Part shown: positions 49,217 through 57,004 of the stretch, piece by piece | How positions within the stretch are numbered: the stretch's first letter is position 1 | Layout: each line of letters opens with the position of its first letter | Source of the DNA: Paraconexibacter sp040581415 | GTDB taxonomy: Bacteria > Actinomycetota > Thermoleophilia > Solirubrobacterales > Solirubrobacteraceae | Assembly: GCF_040581415.1 (NCBI RefSeq) | Contig: NZ_CP114014.1 | Location: 2,108,001-2,172,000 of the forward strand | Direction: 5' to 3' | DNA length: 64,000 nt | Translations under genes and position numbers: made by a program | The notes under the pieces: model-generated | Seen by the model: only the letters and a program-made list of their open reading frames with translations | What the model was told of the DNA's origin: nothing | The model's database searches: none

Positions 49217-51024
49217 CGGCGCGTTCCGTTCGGGCGGACGGGCCCGAGCTCGCAGAGGAACGACGCCCGTGCCGCGGCCCGCGCCTCGGCGTCCGCGCGC
49301 GATGCGTCGGCGGTCTGCGGCAGCCGCTTGCCGGTGGTCCCGTCGTAGACGGCCTCCAGGACGTGCGGGTCGCCGATCGGCAGCTGGACGTAGGCGCCCG
49401 GGATGCCCTCGACCGGGGACGTCGAGTACGGGCCGCTCGAGTCCGGTCGGCCGAGCGGGTCGGGACGGATCGCCTCGATCAGCGAGGCGTCGCCGTAGGA
49501 CGGGACCTCGACCTGGGCGAAGCGCACCTCCTCGAGCTCGCGCAGCCGCACGATCATGTCGTCCAGCAGCGGCTTGTAGGCGGGGTCCCCGGCCAGGTTG
49601 CGCAGCTCGTACGGGTCCTCGCTGAGGTCGTAGAGCTCGTACTCCTGGTCGGCCGTCTTCTCCTTCTGCGGCTTGCCGACCATGGCGACGTAGCGGGCGA
49701 CCTTGAAGTGGCCGGACACGGCGGCGCGGACGTGCCGCTTCCACGCCTGCCCCTGGCCCGCGAAGTCCTGCGGCGACCAGACCTCGTCGCAGGTCGTCAC
49801 CGTGAAGTCCTTGCCGCGCTCGGTGGCGGGGTTCTCGAGCGCGGGGACGAGCGAGCGGCCACGCAGCCACGGGTAGCGCGCGACGGCGTCCGGGACGCCG
49901 CTGAGCTCCAGGACGGTGGGGACGAGGTCGACGGCCTCCGCGAGGGCCTGCGTCCGGGCGCCGGCCTTGAAGCGGCCCGGCCAGGCGATCGAGAGCGGCA
50001 TCCGGAGCTGCTCGTCGTAGATCAGCGGGCCCTTGCCGACTGCCTTGTGCGAGCCGCCCATCTCGCCGTGGTCGGCGGTGCGGATGATCACCGTGTCGTC
50101 CATGCCGCCGGACGCGTGCAGCGCCTTCACGACCGCGGCGATGTTGTCGTCGGTGTTGACGATCAGGTCGCAGTAGGTGTTCAGCAGGCGCTTCCACGTC
50201 GGCGTGTCGTCGTCCGGGATGCCGCCGCGGATGAGCGCCGCGCCGTTGGCGTACTGGCGATGCACCGTCGGCTTCGCGCTCTCGGGCGCGTCGAAGTTCG
50301 GCGGGAGCTTCACCTCCCAGTCCGGCCGCGTGACGTCGGCCGTGAAGCCGCGCGGGTAGTACGCGATGTCATGCGGGTTCAGCAGCGAGACCACGCAGAA
50401 CCACGGCTGCTCACCGCCGCCGTGCTCGCGCAGCCAGTCGACACCCTCGCGCGTCCAGATCGGGTCGTTGTAGATGCCGTCGTTGTAGCCCGCGGGCTCG
50501 GTCGACGTGGACAGCGCCGAGTAGTCGAAGCCGTACGGGCCGAGGTAGTTGTTGCGCAGGTTGTCCGGGATGCCCTCCGGCAGGGAGGTGCCGGCCATGC
50601 TCAGGTGCCACTTGCCGAAGTAGGCGGTCTTGTAGCCCTGCTCCTTCATCAGGTCGCCGAGCGTCGGGATTCGCGGATCCAGGGAGAACTGCCAGCTCTG
50701 CAGGAAGTTCCCGAAGATGCCGTTCTGCGGCGTATAGAGGCCGGTCCACATGCAGGCCCGCGCGGACGAGCACTGCACGGCGCTGTGGTGGTATCGCTCG
50801 AAGCTCACGCCGCGCTGGTCGAGGAAGTCGCGCGCCGGGAGCGGCAGATCCGGTGTCCACTGCGGGTAGCGCTCCTGGTCGCACATGATGATCAGGACGT
50901 TCGGCTTGCGGCCGGGTGCGCCGGCAGCGCTGGCCGTGGTCCCCCCGAGCGCGGCGGCGCCGACGGCCCCGGCCGCACCTGCAGCCCCGGTGGCGAGCAG
51001 CTCGCGACGCGTGGTGCCGCTCAT
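49213..51024 (-). CDS. Tat-exported sulfatase-family protein with altered CSSAR motif
   Basis: 603 residues with Tat signal MSGTTRRELLAT (twin arginines at 6-7). It is a full-length paralogue of 46425-48227: KPNVLIIMCDQERYPQW, AYFGKWHLSMAG and RTADHGEMGG keep the metal and catalytic residues. The formylglycine motif reads CSSARACMWTG at Cys85 (codon 50770-50772), where the usual proline of C-x-P-x-R is serine, so modification of the cysteine is uncertain. It might be inactive, use another phosphoester or sulfoester, or be modified by a different enzyme. ATGA overlaps with both neighbours. Confidence 0.85.
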   Translation of the reverse strand: MSGTTRRELLATGAAGAAGAVGAAALGGTTASAAGAPGRKPNVLIIMCDQERYPQWTPDLPLPARDFLDQRGVSFERYHHSAVQCSSARACMWTGLYTPQNGIFGNFLQSWQFSLDPRIPTLGDLMKEQGYKTAYFGKWHLSMAGTSLPEGIPDNLRNNYLGPYGFDYSALSTSTEPAGYNDGIYNDPIWTREGVDWLREHGGGEQPWFCVVSLLNPHDIAYYPRGFTADVTRPDWEVKLPPNFDAPESAKPTVHRQYANGAALIRGGIPDDDTPTWKRLLNTYCDLIVNTDDNIAAVVKALHASGGMDDTVIIRTADHGEMGGSHKAVGKGPLIYDEQLRMPLSIAWPGRFKAGARTQALAEAVDLVPTVLELSGVPDAVARYPWLRGRSLVPALENPATERGKDFTVTTCDEVWSPQDFAGQGQAWKRHVRAAVSGHFKVARYVAMVGKPQKEKTADQEYELYDLSEDPYELRNLAGDPAYKPLLDDMIVRLRELEEVRFAQVEVPSYGDASLIEAIRPDPLGRPDSSGPYSTSPVEGIPGAYVQLPIGDPHVLEAVYDGTTGKRLPQTADASRADAEARAAARASFLCELGPVRPNGTRR

Positions 51025-52058
51025 GCGCTGATCCCCAGGCCCACGGCGGTCAGCCGGCCGGTGCGGGCGTCGGCGACGATGCCGCGGGCGCCGCTGATTG
51101 CCACCGCCCGCGGGGCGCCGGGGGCCTTGACCGTCCGCAGCCGGCGGCCGGTCCGGCCATCGAGGACGGTGACCGTCCCGCTGCCGGCGCCGGACACGAC
51201 GGCGCCGGCGCCGGAGCGCGAGAAGGCGACGCCGCCGGGGTCGGCCCCGACCCGCGTGCGGTGCACGACGCGCCGGCGTCGCAGGTCGATCAGCGACACG
51301 GCGCGGGCGCCGAAGCCGTTGTGGGTGACGAGCGCGCGGCGTCCGTCGGGGGAGATCGCGATCTGGGCCGGGAACGGCGCGGTCGCGATGCGGCGGATGA
51401 CGCGGCCGCGCGTGAGGTCCACGACGGCGACGGCGGCGTCGCCGTTGAGTGCGACGAGCGCGAACTTCCCTGCCGGGTCGAGCGCGAGGCCACGCGGGTG
51501 GGCGCCGACGGCGATCGGGGTCGCCACCCGGCCGGACGCGGGGCGGACGCGGGTCAGCGTGCCGCGCGCGCCGCGGTCGACGACGTAGGCCGTCCTGCCG
51601 GTGCGCGCGAACGCGACCGCCCCGGGGTCGGCGCCGACGTCGAGGCGGTCGACCTCACCCGTGCCGAGGTCGACGAGCGCGAGGCCCGGCCGATCGGCGG
51701 CGGCGGTGGTCACGAGCGCAAGGGTCCCGTCGGGGGCGACGGCGATTCCGGCGGGCAGGCCACCGACGTCGATCGAGCGGCCGCGCTGAAGCGTCTTCAC
51801 GCTGTGGGTGGCGATCGTGCTGCCGAACAGGTCGGTGGTCCAGACGCGACGGCCGTCCGGTGTCGCGGCCATGGCGCCCGTGGGGAAGCCGACGGGATCG
51901 GGCACGCACGGCTTGACCGGCGTGGCCGCTCCCGCTTCCGGCGCCCAGCGCGGGACGAGGACAACGGCGCCGCCGGCCGCGGCCGCCGCTGCGCCCAGCA
52001 GCCCACGGCGCGTGTGCGCCGCGGTCCTCCCGGACTCCCAAGCATGATCGTCCCCCAC
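51021..52058 (-). CDS. Tat-exported YVTN-type beta-propeller protein (first gene of the operon)
   Basis: 345 residues from GTG 52058, behind GGGAGGGG. Tat signal HTRRGLLGAAAA (twin arginines at about 17-18) follows a charged lead. The mature part shows YVTN blades such as AATPDGRRVWTTDLFGSTIA, IAVAPDGTLALVTTAAADRP, VAFARTGRTAYVVDRGARGT and ALDPAGKFALVALNGDAAVA, about seven in all. It leads the five-gene operon, with a copy of the shared operator 45 bases upstream, so the operon is likely repressed by the divergent TetR. Role unknown. Confidence 0.82.
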   Translation of the reverse strand: MGDDHAWESGRTAAHTRRGLLGAAAAAAGGAVVLVPRWAPEAGAATPVKPCVPDPVGFPTGAMAATPDGRRVWTTDLFGSTIATHSVKTLQRGRSIDVGGLPAGIAVAPDGTLALVTTAAADRPGLALVDLGTGEVDRLDVGADPGAVAFARTGRTAYVVDRGARGTLTRVRPASGRVATPIAVGAHPRGLALDPAGKFALVALNGDAAVAVVDLTRGRVIRRIATAPFPAQIAISPDGRRALVTHNGFGARAVSLIDLRRRRVVHRTRVGADPGGVAFSRSGAGAVVSGAGSGTVTVLDGRTGRRLRTVKAPGAPRAVAISGARGIVADARTGRLTAVGLGISA

Positions 52059-52102
52059 TGACCCCTCCCGATCCCATCGATGCCGCGCGCCCCGAGCGGC
52101 TT

Positions 52103-52122
52103 AGTGACAGGGCGTCATCACT
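52103..52122. promoter_or_regulatory. shared TetR operator, site A (propeller/sulfatase operon)
   Basis: AGTGACAGGGCGTCATCACT, 45 bases upstream of the propeller start. It matches the pattern CTAGTGACA-n4-GTCATCAAG found at three further sites around 52131, 52862 and 55146. Position fits control of the leftward operon. Confidence 0.75.
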
Positions 52123-52130
52123 GTAGGCGT

Positions 52131-52152
52131 CTTGATGACGCGCTGTCAACAG
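52131..52152. promoter_or_regulatory. shared TetR operator, site A2 (TetR gene)
   Basis: In reverse orientation to site A: CTTGATGACGCGC then TGTCAACAG. It lies about 30 bases before the TetR start (52183), consistent with autoregulation. The two sites are 8 bases apart in the divergent region. Confidence 0.7.
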
Positions 52153-52182
52153 CACGCGGGACACGGGGTAATCTGCGTGGAG

Positions 52183-52794
52183 ATGCCTGCCGCCGCCCAG
52201 CGCACCCGCCGCCGCCAGCCGCCCGAGGAGACGCGCCGCCAGATCCTGGAGGCGGCGCAGGAGCTCCTCCGCGAACAGTCCTTCCGCGAGCTGGGCATCG
52301 ACACGCTGATGAGCCGGACCGGCCACACCCGCACCGTCTTCTACCGGCACTTCGACGACGTCCCGGCCTTGATGCTGGCGCTGATCGAGGACGTCGGCCG
52401 TGAGCTCGTCGAGGTGGCCGAGCACTGGGCGCAGACCGACCGGGTGGGTCCGGACGAGGCCCGTGCGCGCCTCGCGGGCTTCGTCGACTTCTACGTCCGC
52501 CACGGCCCGCTCGTCCACGCCGTGTCGGAGGCCTCGCATCACGACGCGGCCGTCGAGGCTGCCTACAACGGCATGGTGGAGGGCTTCGTCGCGCTCACGA
52601 CGCAGACGATCCAGACGCGCATCGACAACGGGGACCTCGAGCCGCTGGACGCGCCCGAGACCGCTCGCGCCCTTGTCCGGATGCTGAACGGGTACCTGCT
52701 CGACGCGCTCGGCCGCAAGGGCAAGACCGAGCCGGACCGCGTCCTGGAGACGGTCGCGATGATCTGGGGCCGCACGCTGTTCCCCGCCGGCTGA
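52183..52794 (+). CDS. TetR-family regulator of the sulfatase/propeller regulon
   Basis: 203 residues from ATG 52183 with GGAG just before; the open frame reaches 52132 but runs through operator A2. The helix-turn-helix is SFRELGIDTLMSRTGHTRTV then FYRHFDDVPALM, an unusual recognition helix (TGHTRTVFYRHF) of the EthR/KstR-like group with flanking arginines at the N-terminus. The C-terminal domain is long and all-helical. It is divergent from the five-gene operon, and copies of the same operator lie before the isomerase pair and the dehalogenase, so it probably controls all of them. Confidence 0.85.
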   Translation: MPAAAQRTRRRQPPEETRRQILEAAQELLREQSFRELGIDTLMSRTGHTRTVFYRHFDDVPALMLALIEDVGRELVEVAEHWAQTDRVGPDEARARLAGFVDFYVRHGPLVHAVSEASHHDAAVEAAYNGMVEGFVALTTQTIQTRIDNGDLEPLDAPETARALVRMLNGYLLDALGRKGKTEPDRVLETVAMIWGRTLFPAG

Positions 52795-52861
52795 GTGGGG
52801 GCGAAGCGGCCGCGACGGCGTTGACGGACCGGTGCCGTCCGCGCTACCGTCGCCGGCGATG

Positions 52862-52883
52862 CTTGATGACATCGTGTCACTAG
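52862..52883. promoter_or_regulatory. shared TetR operator, site B (isomerase genes)
   Basis: CTTGATGACATCG then TGTCACTAG; its centre TGACATCGTGTCA is a perfect inverted repeat of TGACA. It lies 67 bases before the first thioredoxin-fold gene (52951) in a 156-bp gap after the TetR gene. Confidence 0.75.
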
Positions 52884-52950
52884 AGATCGGCGGTCGGCCT
52901 ACGGGAACGGTTCCGCTGGGGCAGCCGCGGGGCCCTGAGCGGGCAGCAGC

Positions 52951-53637
52951 ATGAGCATCGGCGACACGATCCAGCGGCGCGTGATGCCGCGCACCATCGT
53001 CGGGCTTTCCACGGTCCGGGCGCCCGGCCGGGTGGCGGCGTCGGTGCGCCGTGCCCGCGGCGGCCGCGCGACCGTCCGGCTGTTCGTCGCCTTCGACGAT
53101 CCCTACAGCGCCGTGGCGCTCCTCGGGCTGCGCGAGCGTCTCGCCCGCAGGCCGGCCGACCTCGTCGTCGAGGCGGTGGTGAAGCGCGGAATCAAGGACG
53201 ATCCCGCCGTCGCCGCGAAACGGGCGCACGCCGTGACCGACGCACGGCGGCTCGCGCTGCGCGACCAGCGCATGCTCGTCCGCCAGGCACCGCTCGTGGC
53301 CAGGGACGTCGCGTTCCTCGCCACCTGGACCGCGGCCCTGCCGCAGGCCGGCGGCCGGCGCGTCGCCTTCGCCGCCGCCGCGCTGGAGCACCTGTGGTTC
53401 GCATCGGGCGGCGCGGTCACCCCCGGCCCGTTTCGCGCGCTGTGGCACGAGCACGCTGGCGGCGCCGAGCCGCCGGCCGCGCACCCCGGCGTCGCCGCGG
53501 CCGAGGCGACGATGCGCCGCCGCGGCCTCTACGACACGCCGATCGCCACCGTCCACGGCCAGTGGTTCTTCGCCCACGAGCGCCAGGCCCAGATCGAGCA
53601 CCGCCTCGACGAGCTCGGCTGGGGGGCGGCGGCATGA
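52951..53637 (+). CDS. divergent DsbA-like/HCCA isomerase-like protein
   Basis: 228 residues. After about 35 basic residues the thioredoxin fold starts RATVRLFVAFDDPYSAVALL, aligning with the FFFSFRSPYSYLA start of the downstream gene but replacing the two serines of that SxxSPYS motif with Ala and Asp. A DsbA-type insertion helix region (AALEHLWFASGG) and a late PIATVHGQWFFAHER strand complete the fold. The glutathione/mycothiol-activating serine is therefore lost, suggesting another role or inactive partner. Overlaps the next gene by ATGA, so the two products may pair. Confidence 0.65.
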   Translation: MSIGDTIQRRVMPRTIVGLSTVRAPGRVAASVRRARGGRATVRLFVAFDDPYSAVALLGLRERLARRPADLVVEAVVKRGIKDDPAVAAKRAHAVTDARRLALRDQRMLVRQAPLVARDVAFLATWTAALPQAGGRRVAFAAAALEHLWFASGGAVTPGPFRALWHEHAGGAEPPAAHPGVAAAEATMRRRGLYDTPIATVHGQWFFAHERQAQIEHRLDELGWGAAA

Positions 53638-54215
53638 CCCTGGCGATCGACTTCTTCTTCTCCTTCCGCAGCCCCTACTCGTACCTCGCGGCCCCGCGGG
53701 CCTTCGCGCTGGCGGACGACCATGACGTCGAGGTCGCCTTCCGCGGCGTGATCCCGATGGCCATGCGCGGTCAGTCCGTGCCGCTGGCCAAGCGCCTGCA
53801 CACCCTGCGCGACACCAAGCGCGAGGCGCAGCGCCTGGGGATGCCGTTCGGGCGCGTGCACGACCCGCTCGGCGACGGCGCGACGCGCTGCCTGCTGGTG
53901 GCCGAGCACGCCGTCGACATGGGACGGGAGCGCGACTTCGTCCTCGCGGCCAGCCGCGCGATCTGGGCGGAGGCCGTCGACGTCGCGACCGACGCCGGTC
54001 TGCGCGGGGTCTGCGAACGCGCCGGCCTGGACTGGTCGGCCTGCGCGGCCGCGCTCACCGACCCTGCCCTGCAGGCTCGTGTCGATGCGGACACCGCTGC
54101 GCTCGCGGCGCTCGGCCACTGGGGGGTGCCGGTGCTCGTCCTCGACGGTGAGCTCTACTGGGGTCAGGACCGGATCGAGGACCTCGAGCGCGTCCTCACG
54201 CGGCAGCTCGCCTAG
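53634..54215 (+). CDS. 2-hydroxychromene-2-carboxylate isomerase family protein
   Basis: 193 residues from ATG 53634. The family start IDFFFSFRSPYSYLAAPRAF holds the catalytic Ser and the SPYS motif of HCCA isomerase/GST kappa proteins. The DsbA-like helical insert follows with PFGRVHDPLGDGATRCLLVA, then AALAALGHWGVPVLVLDGEL and YWGQDRIEDLE, where the cis-proline (VPVL) is typical. Known members isomerise chromene carboxylates in naphthalene degradation or act as thiol transferases. Its stop overlaps, by four bases, the stop of the convergent haloalkane dehalogenase gene. Confidence 0.85.
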   Translation: MTLAIDFFFSFRSPYSYLAAPRAFALADDHDVEVAFRGVIPMAMRGQSVPLAKRLHTLRDTKREAQRLGMPFGRVHDPLGDGATRCLLVAEHAVDMGRERDFVLAASRAIWAEAVDVATDAGLRGVCERAGLDWSACAAALTDPALQARVDADTAALAALGHWGVPVLVLDGELYWGQDRIEDLERVLTRQLA

Positions 54216-55129
54216 TCGCCCGCCGCGACCGCAGCGCGCGCAGTGTCGGCAACGATCCGCGCGAGCTCGGGGCCCGCGTCCTCCTGGCAGAAGTGCGCCG
54301 CACCGGCGACCGTGTGATGGGTCTGCCCGGCGGCGCCGGCGACGAGCTTCTGGAACGGCCGGTCGCCGCCCCTGGTGATCGGGTCGCTGTCCCCGAACGC
54401 CGTGACGAACGGCCCGTCGAACGCCGCGAGCCCGATCCACGCGGCGCGGTTCTCCGCGGCGCCCGGGGCGTCCGGCTCCGCGGGCACGAGCGTGGGGAAG
54501 ATGCGCGCCGCGGCCTTGTAGCTGTCGTCCGGGAACGGGGCGTCGTAGGCGGCGATCTCGGCCGCGGTGAGCTCGCGGCCCGTGCCGCCGTTGACGATCC
54601 CGCCGACCGGGAACTCGTCCACCTCCTGCGAGAACTTCCGCCAGGCCGCGAACGCCGGGCCGAGGTCCTGCTCGCCGGTCGGCAGCCCCGTGTTCGAGGC
54701 GACGACGGCACGGAAGCGGCCGGGCTGCTCGCCGACGATGCGCAGCCCGAGCAGTCCGCCCCAGTCCTGGCAGAACAGCGTGATGTCGTCGAGCCCGAGC
54801 GCGTCGAGCAGGCTGGCGACCCAGCGGGCATGCCGGTCGTAGCTGTAGCTCGCAGTCCCCACGAGCTTGTCGCTGCGGCCGAACCCGATCAGGTCCGGGG
54901 CGATCACACGGAAGCCGTCATCGGCGAGCGGGCCGATCATGAAGCGGTAGAGGAAGCTCCACGACGGCTCGCCGTGCAGCAGCAGGACGACGGGCCCATC
55001 GGACGGCCCGGCCTCCACGTAGGCCATCCGCACCGCGATCCCGTCCGCCTCGACCTCGGCGTAGGACGCGGGCCAGGGGAAGTCGGGCAGGTCGGCGAAG
55101 CGGTCTTCGGGCGTGCGCAGGATCTCCAT
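54212..55129 (-). CDS. haloalkane dehalogenase
   Basis: 305 residues of the HLD alpha/beta-hydrolase type. The oxyanion region reads LLLHGEPSWSFLYRFMI; the nucleophile is Asp122 in TLFCQDWGGLLGLR; the base is His near 279 in VAGAAHFCQEDAG; and TAFGDSDPITRG near 250 supplies the acid, as in subfamily I. Trp123 beside the nucleophile is a halide-stabilising residue. These enzymes hydrolyse haloalkanes to alcohol and halide. It has an operator copy 17 bases before its start, linking it to the sulfatase/propeller regulon. Confidence 0.88.
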   Translation of the reverse strand: MEILRTPEDRFADLPDFPWPASYAEVEADGIAVRMAYVEAGPSDGPVVLLLHGEPSWSFLYRFMIGPLADDGFRVIAPDLIGFGRSDKLVGTASYSYDRHARWVASLLDALGLDDITLFCQDWGGLLGLRIVGEQPGRFRAVVASNTGLPTGEQDLGPAFAAWRKFSQEVDEFPVGGIVNGGTGRELTAAEIAAYDAPFPDDSYKAAARIFPTLVPAEPDAPGAAENRAAWIGLAAFDGPFVTAFGDSDPITRGGDRPFQKLVAGAAGQTHHTVAGAAHFCQEDAGPELARIVADTARAAVAAGD

Positions 55130-55145
55130 GCCCGCGAGCGTATCG

Positions 55146-55167
55146 CTAGTGACAGGGTGTCATCAAG
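55146..55167. promoter_or_regulatory. shared TetR operator, site C (dehalogenase gene)
   Basis: CTAGTGACAGGG then TGTCATCAAG, 17 bases before the dehalogenase start at 55129. It differs from site B read in reverse at three positions only. Placed to cover the promoter or start region, so it would act as a repressor site. Confidence 0.75.
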
Positions 55168-55178
55168 CGGGTTCGCTC

Positions 55179-55985
55179 CTACACCGCCCGGCCCACCCCC
55201 TTGAAGAACGTGTAGCTGAACACCCCGTCCGGCTCGGCGGTCCGGTGCAGGTCGCGGATGCCGGCATCGAAGTCGGCGGACGCGATGAGACCCGCGGCAA
55301 TCGCAGGCTCCCGGACTCCTTCGATCATCGCCGTGAACGTGCGCCGCGTGAACCCGTCGGCGAGCGCGGGGCGGCTGCCGTCCACGTAGACCACGCGCGG
55401 GTCGACCCTCACGTCCGCAAGGCCCGCCGCGGCCAGCAGCGGGTACACCTCACGGCCGATCAGCGCGTTGCCCCCGGCCTGCGCCTGCAGCGTCACCTGG
55501 CAGGCGATCGCGGCATCGGCGGCGTCGCTGGCGGGGTGGAAGGAGGCGGAGCCGTGGTCGCCCTCGATCACCGTGATCGTCCCGCCGGGCCGCAGCAGGC
55601 GGCTCAGGATCTGCAGCGCGGCGACGGGGCGGGCGAGGTGCTCGAGGACGAAGCAGACGAAGACGTGGTCGAACGACGCCGGCGCGAACGGCAGGTCGAA
55701 GATGTTCCCCTGCTGGAAGGTGACGTTCGTGACGCCGGCGGCCGCGGCCCGCCGGCTCGCCTCGGCCACCGACTCGGGGGCGATGTCGACGGACGTGAAC
55801 CGCGCGCCGGGACTGCGTTGCGCGAGCGGGACCGACTGCGCGCCGACGCCGCAGCCGGCCTCCAGCACGGCGGCGCCATCCGGATACGTGGTGTCGTGGT
55901 GCAGGAGGTCGACCAGCGTCCCGGCCTGGTCGTGGAGGCGCGTGCTCTCGCGCTCCTGGTAGCCGTGGACGTACGCGTCGTTCAT
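55179..55985 (-). CDS. class I SAM-dependent methyltransferase
   Basis: 268 residues from ATG 55985 (MNDAYVHGYQERESTRLHD). Motif I is GAAVLEAGCGVGAQSVPLAQ, with DIAPESVAEASRR (motif II) and GNIFDLPFAPASFDHVFVCF (motif III), then LRPGGTITVIEGDH. These match small-molecule or arsenite/sterol-type methyltransferases of the Methyltransf_11/25 kind. The C-terminal part GVFSYTFFKG is unremarkable. The acceptor is unknown. It lies upstream of the dehalogenase on the same strand but has its own start and no operator in front. Confidence 0.85.
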   Translation of the reverse strand: MNDAYVHGYQERESTRLHDQAGTLVDLLHHDTTYPDGAAVLEAGCGVGAQSVPLAQRSPGARFTSVDIAPESVAEASRRAAAAGVTNVTFQQGNIFDLPFAPASFDHVFVCFVLEHLARPVAALQILSRLLRPGGTITVIEGDHGSASFHPASDAADAAIACQVTLQAQAGGNALIGREVYPLLAAAGLADVRVDPRVVYVDGSRPALADGFTRRTFTAMIEGVREPAIAAGLIASADFDAGIRDLHRTAEPDGVFSYTFFKGVGRAV

Positions 55986-56032
55986 CCGCCCATTCTGCGC
56001 GACCGGGAACACCCGCGCGCGAACCGCGTGCC

Positions 56033-56392
56033 TCAGCGCGAGCGCGCGCTCTTCTTGCCGGCGATGGCGCGGGTCAGCTGGTCCTTGTTCATCGACGACC
56101 GGCCCTCGATGCCCATGTCCTTCGCCTCGTTGTACAACTGGTCGCGCGTGCGGCCCTTCGGCTTGGCCGTCCCGGACCGCTCACCGCCGCGCTGCCCGGA
56201 CGACTTGGGGTCCTCGGTGGAGGAGCGGGACGCCGTCTGCGACTCCCCGTGGCGGGCCTTCTCCTTGTTGACCGTGCGAGCGGCGACCTCCTCGGCCTTG
56301 CTCTCGGACGCGCCCTGCTCGAGCTGGCTGTCCTTGATGTGCTCGTACTGGCGGGCGCGCTTGGTGCCCTTCTTCACGCCGGCGGGTGGCAT
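56033..56392 (-). CDS. plasmid-stabilisation/Rho-N-domain small protein
   Basis: 119 residues, very rich in Lys, Arg, Gln, Ser and charged. The N-terminal half (KRARQYEHIKDSQLEQGASE through EEVAARTVNKEKARHGES) matches the so-called plasmid stabilisation proteins; the end TRDQLYNEAKDMGIEGRSSM then NKDQLTRAIAGKK is a Rho-termination-factor N-terminal/SAP-like module that may bind nucleic acid. Despite the name, such proteins are common on chromosomes and are thought stress-related. Alone on its strand; no toxin partner visible. Confidence 0.8.
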   Translation of the reverse strand: MPPAGVKKGTKRARQYEHIKDSQLEQGASESKAEEVAARTVNKEKARHGESQTASRSSTEDPKSSGQRGGERSGTAKPKGRTRDQLYNEAKDMGIEGRSSMNKDQLTRAIAGKKSARSR

Positions 56393-56467
56393 TGGCTGAC
56401 CTCCTCAGGGTGGACGACGCTCTGCCGCCGGGCGTACCCGGGGGACCCGCGCGGGCAAACGGCCGTC

Positions 56468-57004
56468 TCAGCGGTGCAGGCTCGCGCGGCGGCGCAGCGG
56501 CAGGACGCACCACACCAGGAGGTACAGCGCGACGCAGACCCCGGGGACGACCGCCGCGACCGCACCCGGGTACATGACCGTCGCGATCAGCGCGATCACG
56601 CCGCAGATCGACACACCCACGAACGTGAGGCCGACGATCGTCAGCCGGTGGGACACCATGACGACGTACGCCTTGTCGTCCTGGCCGAAGAGCGCGCGGT
56701 GCCAAGCGCCCGGCGCGAGCAGGAAGAGGACGGCGACGCCGGCCGCGAGCAACGTGCTGAAGAACAGCAGCCGCTGCCCGTCGTCGAGGGTCGTGAAGCG
56801 GTTCGTGAACGGGACGCCCAGCAGGAACGCGAACAGCACCTGCACGCCGGTCTGCATCACGCGCAGCTCCTGCAGCAGGTTGTCGAACTGACGGTCGAGG
56901 CGCTCGAGCTGCGACTCGTCGCGCCCATCGCGTGCCGGGGAACCCGTACCCCGGTCGCTCGCGGCGGCGCTGTCCGTCGCGGCCCCGCCGCCGCGCCCGG
57001 TCAC
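56468..57004 (-). CDS. DUF6328-type membrane protein
   Basis: 178 residues from GTG 57004, overlapping the stop of the gene at 57001-57411 by GTGA. An unstructured N-terminus (residues 1-32) is followed by ERLDRQFDNLLQELRVMQTG, the family hallmark, and then four membrane helices, the first VQVLFAFLLGVPFTNRF and others in the FFSTLLAAGVAVLFLLAPGA and VALYLLVWCVLPL stretches. The family has no known role but is often found beside stress-type genes. Coupled translation with the upstream gene suggests they act together. Confidence 0.75.
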   Translation of the reverse strand: MTGRGGGAATDSAAASDRGTGSPARDGRDESQLERLDRQFDNLLQELRVMQTGVQVLFAFLLGVPFTNRFTTLDDGQRLLFFSTLLAAGVAVLFLLAPGAWHRALFGQDDKAYVVMVSHRLTIVGLTFVGVSICGVIALIATVMYPGAVAAVVPGVCVALYLLVWCVLPLRRRASLHR

